This document shows, piece by piece, positions 20,790 to 28,502 of a DNA stretch of 64,000 bases. Position 1 is the stretch's first letter, and every line of letters begins with the position of its first letter. A program made the position numbers and the translations under genes. The stretch is from positions 90,079 to 154,078 of the forward strand of contig CAVXYG010000018.1 of NCBI GenBank assembly GCA_963766005.1. The letters are read 5' to 3'. The notes under the pieces are model-generated. The model was not told the DNA's origin and searched no databases. It saw only the letters and a program-made list of their open reading frames with translations. The DNA comes from CAVXYG01 sp963766005. Its GTDB lineage: Bacteria > Actinomycetota > Actinomycetes > S36-B12 > GCA-2699445.

Positions 20790-20960
20790 GGGTGGTCCCT
20801 TTGCACGGCGTGCACGACGTGTTTTGGTGTCGGCCGGGTGGTTGAGGGTGGCGTTGTGGCTCTCGCCCTCGGCCATCTTGCAGTCGCAGTAGGCGCGGCC
20901 GATCGGGTCGGTCCGAAGAGACGCCAACGGGCCCAGGAAGGATGTGCGATTGGGTGCTGG
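20790..20960 (-). pseudogene. IS110-family transposase C-terminal remnant
   Basis: On the minus strand one frame reads FLGPLASLRTDPIGRAYCD followed by CKMAEGESHNATL, which follows the conserved end of IS110-family transposases (pattern: L..LRxDP.SRAYYDRKRAEGKxHNxAL). The usual next part (ALARRRxxVLxALLRDG) is only recognisable in another frame as KHVVHAVQRDHP. No start, no catalytic DEDD domain and no serine motif were found upstream, so this is a degenerate fragment. It lies between propeller gene 5 and the cut native purD start, close to the right island junction. IS110 elements lack long terminal inverted repeats, so ends cannot be marked. Confidence 0.5.
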
Positions 20961-21369
20961 CTCCCCGACCCGCCAGCAAACTCGCCGCGGATCCTGATCC
21001 CGAAGCGGTGGGTGATCGGGGCCGAACTAGCGCAAGCGGAGGCTTTGGCCGGCGGCCTCGAAGCGATCCCCCTGCGTTGGACCAGCACGTCGACCGAGGA
21101 GCGGGCAGCTTGGGCGGGTGATCACAATGGGTCTTCTCGGACAAGGAATCCCACACAGCCGCCGCAATACGGCCCACGGACACGGGCCCGATCGCCACGA
21201 TCCGGATCTGTTCATCGACTCCATAGTGCTGCCCGCTGCTCGCCTGGGCGTCGGCCCTTGGCGCCACATCTGGCAGTGGCTAGTCGGACACGGCGAGTCC
21301 GTGATCGGTGTTCCGGCGTCCGCGACCCCCGGCTGGGGGCCACCAGAAAGACAAACGGGGGCTCACGAC
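20961..21369. other. Non-coding or degenerate stretch at island right edge
   Basis: About 400 bases without a convincing gene. Its open frames are low-complexity and unlike any family I know. It may hold further degraded parts of the IS110-like element. The sequence becomes recognisable purD at about 21370. Confidence 0.4.
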
Positions 21370-21522
21370 CGTTCGGGACAGGTCCAGCGCTTCGGTGCTC
21401 ACGTCCGCGGCGATGCCGGCATTGCCCGGCGCGCACACCACGGACTCGACCTGGGGGTCCTCGACGAGGGCTCGCACCATCGCATGCTCACGGGCCCCGG
21501 ATCCGACCACGAGAATCTTCAT
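21370..21522 (-). pseudogene. purD: purD 5' fragment (native), first ~51 codons
   Basis: From ATG 21522 the frame reads MKILVVGSGAREHAMVRAL, then APGNAGIAADVSTEALDL, the dinucleotide-fold-like start of GAR synthetase. After LSRT (about 21370) it loses all similarity and meets a stop further down. The copy fits with the native purD 3' part at 7290-8283: about 38 codons (residues ~52-89) are missing between them, replaced by 13.1 kb. Its upstream neighbours (lipoprotein, aminotransferase) belong to the undisturbed core region. Confidence 0.8.
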
Positions 21523-21529
21523 ACGGTCA

Positions 21530-21535
21530 AGGTTA
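21530..21535 (-). promoter_or_regulatory. Predicted -10 box (TAACCT) of native purD
   Basis: TAACCT ends 7 nt before ATG 21522, with no purine-rich ribosome site in between, which suggests a leaderless purD transcript. It is now separated from most of its gene. Confidence 0.45.
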
Positions 21536-21543
21536 GGTGTGCG

Positions 21544-21568
21544 CGGCTCGGCGAGCTTCGCCGAGCCG
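21544..21568 (-). terminator. Hairpin after lipoprotein gene
   Basis: Perfect 11-bp arms (cggctcggcga / tcgccgagccg) around a 3-nt loop, between the lipoprotein stop at 21616 and the purD start. No T run follows, as is common for actinobacterial terminators. Confidence 0.55.
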
Positions 21569-21615
21569 GGGATGCCGCGGTTGGCCGAATGCCGCACCGC
21601 ACCGCCGTGGCCGAA

Positions 21616-22194
21616 TCACTGAGTGGGCGAGGGAGCGGCCGAGGCCAGGTCCTCCGCCGAGTAGCACGGCTGCGTGACGCTGACGAGCGCCTCGTTGAGC
21701 GCGTCGTTGCCGTCGTTGAGCGTCGCGCTGTACTGCTGCGCCGCCGCGTCGTAGACCGCCTGGTCGTCGGTCATCTGCAGGTCCGAGATCAGCGAGTCCA
21801 CCTCGGCGCGGTAGCCGTCGATGTCACCGACGGCTACCCCGATCGCGGTGACGCACTGCTCGTTCAGGGACTGCCTTGCCCCCGCTTGCGACATCGCCTC
21901 AGAGAGCGCGGCGAGTTCGTCGGACACCGGCTGCAGCACCGGGATGAGGCAGGCCGACTGCTCCTCGTAGGTCGCGGCCGTGCTGCACGGCTCCAACTGC
22001 GTGTTGTCGGTCGCGGCCGCGAAGACCTCGTTGTACGCCTCCAGCGAGGCGTTCAGCGCATCGGTGTCGGCCTCCACGAAGAACTCGCTGGTCGCTGCCG
22101 CGCTGCTGCTGTCGTCGCTTGCCCCGTCGGACGACCCGCCGCACGCGGCCAGCCCCAACACGACCACTGCCGCTACCGCCCAACCTCTGACCAT
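21616..22194 (-). CDS. Putative lipoprotein, unknown function
   Basis: 192 aa from ATG 22194, preceded by GGTGGGG. A short hydrophobic signal (WAVAAVVVLGL) ends in the lipobox LAAC (Cys at residue ~18), followed by a Gly/Ser/Asp linker, so the mature protein is probably a lipid-anchored surface protein. The rest is a soluble, mostly helical domain with four cysteines (EPCSTAA, QSACLIP, NEQCVTA, QPCYSAE) likely to form two disulfides. I do not recognise a family. A hairpin follows the stop. Confidence 0.75.
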   Translation of the reverse strand: MVRGWAVAAVVVLGLAACGGSSDGASDDSSSAAATSEFFVEADTDALNASLEAYNEVFAAATDNTQLEPCSTAATYEEQSACLIPVLQPVSDELAALSEAMSQAGARQSLNEQCVTAIGVAVGDIDGYRAEVDSLISDLQMTDDQAVYDAAAQQYSATLNDGNDALNEALVSVTQPCYSAEDLASAAPSPTQ

Positions 22195-22249
22195 GACGCC
22201 CCACCAATCATCCGCATCCGAGGACCAGCGTAGCGGCCGGCCGGACTCC

Positions 22250-23560
22250 TCACGCCAGGTAGGGATCGAGCGTGCGCAGTGCCTCATCGAGGACGGCGAG
22301 CGCCTCGTCGGCTTCCTCGTCGGAGAGCACCAGGGGGGGCGCCACGTGCAGCCGATTGCCGACCACCAGGCCGAGCACTCCGAGGCGGCGCAGTGCCGCC
22401 CCGAACGCCGCCATCGCCTCGGCCGGCATCGGCTCCTTGCCCGCTCGGTCGGTGACGAGCTCCAGCGCCCAGAACGCCCCGACCCCGCGGACGTCGCCGA
22501 CGGCGGCGAACTGCGACCCGAGGCGCTGCAGCCCGGGGCCGAGCACGTCGGCGCCCAGCCGATCCGCCCGCGCGATCATGTCTTCCTCCGCCATCGCGTG
22601 GATGGCGCCGACGGCGGCCGCGCACGCCAGCGGGTGGCCGGAGTAGGTCATGCCGCCCGGGAAGGGTCGGTCCCGGAACGCCTCGGCGATATGGTTGCCG
22701 AACACGACCCCGCCCAGCGGCACGGCGCCGGCGTTGATGCCCTTGGCGACGGTGAACAGGTCTGGCACGACGCCCTCGCGCTCGAAGGCGAACCAGCGCC
22801 CGGTGCGCCCGAAGCCCGCCATCACCTCATCGAGGATCAGCAGGATGCCGAACTCGTCGCACAGGGCCCGGACCCCGGCGAGGTACCCGGGCGGGGGCGG
22901 GATGACGCCGCCGGCCCCGATCACGGTCTCCAGCAGCACGGCCGCGACGGCGGCGGGGCCCTCGAAGGTGACGACCTGCCGCAGATGCGCCAGCGCCCGG
23001 GATGCCTCCTCCTCCGGATCGGCCGACCAGAAGACCGTCCGGTAGAGGTGCGGGCTGAAGAAGTGGACGTGGTCGACGCCGAACTCGTTGCCGAAGCGCC
23101 TCGGGTCGCCGGTCGCGGTGATCGAGGCGGTCGTATTGCCGTGGTAGCTGCGGTAGGAGGACAGGATCTTGCGCCGTCCGGTCACCGCGCGGGCGGCCCG
23201 GACGGCGTTCTCCACCGCCTCGGTGCCGCCGGTGGTGAAGAAGACGTAGTCGAAACCGTCGGGAGCCAGCTCGGCGACGAGTCGCGCCGCTTCGCTGCGC
23301 GCCTCCACGGGGTAGTTCGGCGCCGCGGTCGCGAGCCGCTCAGCCTGGCTGATGATCGCGCCGACGACCCGCGGATGCTGGTGCCCGGCGTTGGTGAACA
23401 CCAACTGCGACCCCAGATCGAGGTAGCGCCTGCCCTCGGCGTCCCAGACCCGCGAGCCCGCGGCGCCGGTGAGGACCGGTGCGCCGGCGACGCCGGGAAT
23501 GCCCCACGGGTGCCACACGTGGTCGCGGTCGCCGGCCAGCACAGCGTCGATGTCGGTCAT
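22250..23560 (-). CDS. Class III pyridoxal-phosphate aminotransferase
   Basis: 436 aa, ATG 23560. The fold-type I class III signatures are present: TTGGTEAVENAVRAAR (PLP phosphate binding, residues ~105-120), SYRSYHGNT, ILDEVMAGFGRTG (Asp contacting the pyridine N) and TVAKGINAG with the Schiff-base Lys (residue ~275). The start HPWGIPGVAGAPVLTGAAG is typical of omega-aminotransferases acting on taurine, beta-alanine, 4-aminobutyrate or polyamines; the substrate cannot be fixed from sequence. It lies 55 nt upstream of the lipoprotein gene, in the same direction. No frame damage. Confidence 0.88.
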   Translation of the reverse strand: MTDIDAVLAGDRDHVWHPWGIPGVAGAPVLTGAAGSRVWDAEGRRYLDLGSQLVFTNAGHQHPRVVGAIISQAERLATAAPNYPVEARSEAARLVAELAPDGFDYVFFTTGGTEAVENAVRAARAVTGRRKILSSYRSYHGNTTASITATGDPRRFGNEFGVDHVHFFSPHLYRTVFWSADPEEEASRALAHLRQVVTFEGPAAVAAVLLETVIGAGGVIPPPPGYLAGVRALCDEFGILLILDEVMAGFGRTGRWFAFEREGVVPDLFTVAKGINAGAVPLGGVVFGNHIAEAFRDRPFPGGMTYSGHPLACAAAVGAIHAMAEEDMIARADRLGADVLGPGLQRLGSQFAAVGDVRGVGAFWALELVTDRAGKEPMPAEAMAAFGAALRRLGVLGLVVGNRLHVAPPLVLSDEEADEALAVLDEALRTLDPYLA

Positions 23561-23632
23561 GGGTCCATGGTGCCGACGCCCGCGCGCGCCGGCGGGACCG
23601 GGATCCCATCGACCGGCCGTGACCCCCGTCCG

Positions 23633-23679
23633 GGCAACGCTGGTCGAGCGGGCTCCGCCCCGCCCCGACCAGCGTTGCC
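23633..23679 (-). terminator. Hairpin after Na+/H+ antiporter gene
   Basis: Perfect 14-bp arms (ggcaacgctggtcg / cgaccagcgttgcc) separated by 19 nt that themselves contain GC-rich complementarity, located just after the antiporter stop at 23695 and before the aminotransferase. Confidence 0.6.
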
Positions 23680-23694
23680 GAGCCCGAGCGCGGA

Positions 23695-25014
23695 CTACTG
23701 AGAGCCAGGTGGCTGGTCTTCCCCCGGCGCCTCGAACAGCCGCAGGCGGGAGTCCCGGGTCCGCGACTCCGCAGCCGCTCCCAGCTCAGCCTCCGGGCGA
23801 ACGCGCTGGACCCAGTGCCCGTAGCGCTCGGCCAACGGAGCCGCGCTCACGCCGTGGGCGACGACGCTGAGCAGGACGGTCAGCGAGATCGTGGCCAGCA
23901 CGATCTCCAGCGGGTCGTTCTCGGCAAGGCTCTCCAGCGCGATGAGCCCGAAGACGATGGAGGCGAGCCCCCTCGGGCCGAACCACCCGATGAAGGCGAT
24001 CGTGGGCGCGCGCATCCCGGAGCCGAGCAGAGCGATCGCGGTGGGCAGCATGCGCAGCACCGTGAGCGCGAGGACGGCGAACAGGGCCTCCCGCCATCCC
24101 ACGACGGACCAGACCAGAGGCGCCGCAGCGATGCCGAACACCAGCCACACCCCGTAGCCGAGCGGGTTGGCCAGTTGTTCCACCAGCAGCAGCACGGAGT
24201 GGTCTCTCGCCAGGACCTTGGCGGTCCCGGCGAACGCCATGCCGGAGATGAACGCAGCCACGAATCCGTTCCCCGACGCCAGCAGCGCCACGCCGTAGGC
24301 CAGCAGCGGGATCATCAGGACCGCCAGGGAACGGCTGCCCGAGGAACTGGTCCCTCGCAGTTTGGAGACCGTGATGAGCAGGCCCCCGACGGCCCCGATC
24401 ACCACGCCCACCACGACACCGACCGTGAGCTCCAAGACGGCGTCCACCAGCGGCGTCGACCCGGCGATCCCCTCCGAGCCGGCGACGGAAGCCACGGCGA
24501 ACAGCACGATCGGCGTCGCTAGCCCGTCGTTCAACCCGCTTTCGACATTGAGCAGGCGCCGTACCCGCGCCGGGACCACCGGGTTGAGCACGGTCGGGGC
24601 GCCCAGGCCGGCGTCGGTCGGCGCGAGCGCCGCCGCGAGCAGGAGCGCGAACATGGGCGACAACTCCGGGAAGACCAGGGTTGCGGCGCCCCAGCCGACG
24701 AGCACGGTGAGGGGGAATCCGACCAGCAGCAGCCGACCGATCCCCTTGCGGTCCTCCTCGGCCTCTCTGGGCCGGACGGAGGCCGCGTCGTGGAAGAGGA
24801 TGAGCACGAGGGTGACCTCGGCGATCAACTTGATCCCGATCACCTGCTCGGTGTCGAATCCGCCCACCGCGAATCCGATCATGGAGCCGATGCCGACGAA
24901 CACCAGCGGCGCCGTGACCAGGACTCGGTCCAGGCCCGCGGCGACGAGGCAGAAGCCCAGCACCAGCGCGGCGAACAGCACCGAAGCGAGCAGCGCCGGC
25001 GAGATTTCTTCCAC
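23695..25014 (-). CDS. Na+/H+ (CPA1-type) antiporter
   Basis: 439 aa, start GTG 25014 (VEEISPALL). About twelve membrane segments. The CPA signature region LAAALAPTDAGLGAPTVLN followed by RRLLNVESGLNDGLATPIVLF (residues ~125-175) contains the conserved Asp pair and the N-E-S-G-L-N-D motif of NhaP/KefB-like exchangers. It ends with a short charged cytoplasmic tail (RPEAELGAAAESRTRDS). Role: Na+ or K+ extrusion against H+, pH and salt homeostasis. A TAGGTT box 6 nt before the GTG suggests a leaderless transcript. Divergent from the lactate permease gene. Confidence 0.88.
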   Translation of the reverse strand: MEEISPALLASVLFAALVLGFCLVAAGLDRVLVTAPLVFVGIGSMIGFAVGGFDTEQVIGIKLIAEVTLVLILFHDAASVRPREAEEDRKGIGRLLLVGFPLTVLVGWGAATLVFPELSPMFALLLAAALAPTDAGLGAPTVLNPVVPARVRRLLNVESGLNDGLATPIVLFAVASVAGSEGIAGSTPLVDAVLELTVGVVVGVVIGAVGGLLITVSKLRGTSSSGSRSLAVLMIPLLAYGVALLASGNGFVAAFISGMAFAGTAKVLARDHSVLLLVEQLANPLGYGVWLVFGIAAAPLVWSVVGWREALFAVLALTVLRMLPTAIALLGSGMRAPTIAFIGWFGPRGLASIVFGLIALESLAENDPLEIVLATISLTVLLSVVAHGVSAAPLAERYGHWVQRVRPEAELGAAAESRTRDSRLRLFEAPGEDQPPGSQ

Positions 25015-25020
25015 GGCTTG

Positions 25021-25026
25021 AACCTA
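25021..25026 (-). promoter_or_regulatory. Predicted -10 box (TAGGTT) of antiporter gene
   Basis: TAGGTT stands 6 nt before the GTG start at 25014; no ribosome site lies between, so a leaderless start is likely. Confidence 0.45.
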
Positions 25027-25221
25027 GCGTGCGGGCGGCGCCGAAGCGGCGTGCCTGGACGGGGACGACGATGGAGCCGGCGCCACCGGGCAGACCGGCT
25101 GCGGACGACGCCCGACAGCGGTGCTGCAGAGGCAGCAGGGCGAGGCGCGGGCATGATCCGGCGCCGACGGAGCAGGGGCCTGCTCCTCACTCGCGGGCAC
25201 GCGTCGCGACACGGTCGTCAC

Positions 25222-25227
25222 TAGCCT
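25222..25227 (+). promoter_or_regulatory. Predicted -10 box (TAGCCT) of lactate permease gene
   Basis: TAGCCT stands 7 nt before ATG 25235, again without a ribosome site. It and the antiporter's box face in opposite directions about 200 nt apart. Confidence 0.45.
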
Positions 25228-25234
25228 GGCACCA

Positions 25235-26860
25235 ATGACCCCGCTGCAGTGGCTCACGGCCTTGATGCCCGTGCTCTCGGTGGCCGTCCTGCTCGTCGGC
25301 CTGCGGATGCCGGCCGTGCGCGCCATGCCGCTGGCGCTGCTCATCACCGTGGCCTTGGCGCTGCTGGTCTGGCAGGTGGAGGGCTCCTTCGTGGCCGCCT
25401 CCATCATGGAAGGCTGGGTCATCGCCGCCAGCGTGGTGTTCATCGTCTTGGGTGCCATCGCGCTGATGTTCGTCATGCGTGCCACCGGCGGCCTGGACGC
25501 CATCCGCATGGAGTTCCACGACCTGTCCGGCGACTCCCGCGTGCAGGCGCTGCTGGTCGGATGGCTGTTCGTGTGCTTCATCGAAGGCGCTGCCGGCTTC
25601 GGCACGCCTGCGCCGGTCGCTGCGCCGCTGCTGATCGCCTTGGGCTTCCCCGCGCTTCCCGCGGTCGCCCTGACCCTCATCGCGGACGTCTCGGCGGTAA
25701 CGTTCGGCGCCGTCGGAACCCCGATCCTGGTCGGCATCGCGCAGGGCATCGGCCTCGACCCGAGCATCTCGCAGGACTACGCGTCGCTGCGCGGCATCGC
25801 GCTCGGGGCCGCCGGCATCGATATCGCCGTCGGGCTGATCCTGCCGGTAGCGATGATGTGGCTCCTGACGACGAAATTCGCCAGCAGCCCCTCCCGGCAG
25901 GCGTTCCGCGAGGTGCTGCCGCTGGCCCTGGTCGCCGCGCTCCTGTACAGCGTTCCCGCATGGTTGGCGACACGGTTCATCGGGATCGAGTTCGGGGGCA
26001 TCCTCGGCGGACTGACCGGTCTGGCCGGTTTCTACATCCTGATCCGCACCGGCCTGCTGATGCCCAAGCGGCGCTGGACCGTGGACCGCGGCTACTTCGA
26101 TGCGCCTGCCACCGAGCCTGCGGAGGGTGTCGAGGATCCGGCGCATCACGGTTGGCCGGCGTGGAAGGTGTGGGGTCCATACCTCCTGCTGACCGTGCTG
26201 CTGCTCACCAGCCGACTCGTCCCCCCGGTCAAGGATGCGCTGACCTCGGTCAGCGTCGGGATCCAGGACATCCTCGGCACCGGCCTGTCCTCGACGTTCG
26301 AGCCGTTCTACTCCCCCGGGTTCATCTTCCTCATCGTGGTGCTCGTCACGGCACTGGTGCAGGGGGTGCCCAGGCAGCAGGTAGGGCCGACGACCCGTCG
26401 GATCCTGGTCTCGGTCGGCGGCACCGCACTGGTGCTGGCCGCCGCCGTCCCGCTGGTTCGCGTGTTCCTGAACTCCGAGGTCAACGACGCGGGGCTGACC
26501 TCGATGCCCCTGGAGCTGGCCGCCGCAGCGACCGACTCGATGGGGACGGCGTGGCCGCTGGCCGCGCCCTTCGTGGGGGCTCTGGGCTCCTTCGTCTCCG
26601 GCAGCGCCACCTTCAGCCACCTCATGTTCGCCTCTCTGCAGGCCGACGTGGCCATGTCGCTGGACCTGTCCGCCGACGTCGTGCTGGCGCAGCAGATCGG
26701 CGGCGCGAACGCCGGCAACATGGTGTGCGTATCCAACGTCGTGGCGGTGGCCGGTGTGACCGGGCTGTTGGGGCAGGAGGGCACGATCATCCGCAGCACG
26801 GCGGTCGTCATGCTGGCGTACACGTCGTTGTTCGCCGTGGTCGGCTTCGCGCTGGCCTGA
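25235..26860 (+). CDS. L-lactate permease family transporter (LctP/GlcA-like)
   Basis: 541 aa, ATG 25235. About 13 membrane segments throughout. Diagnostic stretches of the lactate/glycolate permease family are present: FCFIEGAAGFGTPAPVAAP-like CFIEGAAGFGTPAPVAAPLL at residues ~110-130, VSAVTFGAVGTPILVG at ~150-165, and near the end FVSGSATFSHLMFASLQ and QQIGGANAGNMVCVSNVVA. Family members import L-lactate, D-lactate or glycolate with protons. Full family length, no frame damage. The neighbour is a divergent Na+/H+ antiporter; downstream lies the convergent purA. Confidence 0.9.
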   Translation: MTPLQWLTALMPVLSVAVLLVGLRMPAVRAMPLALLITVALALLVWQVEGSFVAASIMEGWVIAASVVFIVLGAIALMFVMRATGGLDAIRMEFHDLSGDSRVQALLVGWLFVCFIEGAAGFGTPAPVAAPLLIALGFPALPAVALTLIADVSAVTFGAVGTPILVGIAQGIGLDPSISQDYASLRGIALGAAGIDIAVGLILPVAMMWLLTTKFASSPSRQAFREVLPLALVAALLYSVPAWLATRFIGIEFGGILGGLTGLAGFYILIRTGLLMPKRRWTVDRGYFDAPATEPAEGVEDPAHHGWPAWKVWGPYLLLTVLLLTSRLVPPVKDALTSVSVGIQDILGTGLSSTFEPFYSPGFIFLIVVLVTALVQGVPRQQVGPTTRRILVSVGGTALVLAAAVPLVRVFLNSEVNDAGLTSMPLELAAAATDSMGTAWPLAAPFVGALGSFVSGSATFSHLMFASLQADVAMSLDLSADVVLAQQIGGANAGNMVCVSNVVAVAGVTGLLGQEGTIIRSTAVVMLAYTSLFAVVGFALA

Positions 26861-26980
26861 AGGCGATGGCTTGGCGCCGGCCAGCGGTGACCGCGCGGTG
26901 CCCGTGCCACCGCCGGATCGGCCGCCGGCCACGCAAGCCGCCGGACGCAGGTCGCGCAGCCGGTCGGCGCCGCCGGAGCC

Positions 26981-27050
26981 AGGTCGCGCACGGCGCGCAG
27001 CCCGCCGGTGTCAGTCCAGCAGGTCGCGCACGGCGCGCAGCCCGCCGGTG

Positions 27051-27070
<20 letters not shown>
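26981..27070. repeat. 40-bp tandem duplication spanning the purA stop codon
   Basis: The 40-base unit that starts aggtcgcgcacggcgcgcag occurs at 26981-27020 and 27021-27060, followed by the first 10 bases of a third copy at 27061, which is the original purA end (RDLLD-stop). Each unit repeats the last five codons and the stop of purA. The copies are identical. Confidence 0.9.
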
Positions 27071-28337
<1,267 letters not shown>

Positions 28338-28502
28338 GGCGGACCTCCTTCGCGGCGGCCGCAGCGCTCACCGCACGGTCACGAGGGTACCGAAGGCCCG
28401 CGGGTCCGGCTGCCCGCCGGCAACTGCGGCGCGGGTCGGATCCCGTGGACACCGGGACCGGGCCGCAACGGGTCGGGGTTCCCGCGCGGCCGCTCCCGGG
28501 AC

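Noticed and set aside
8284..21369. Prophage or integrase-driven element
   Set aside because: No integrase, excisionase, structural phage gene or long att repeat is visible; only short possible matches exist at the two junctions and these could be chance.
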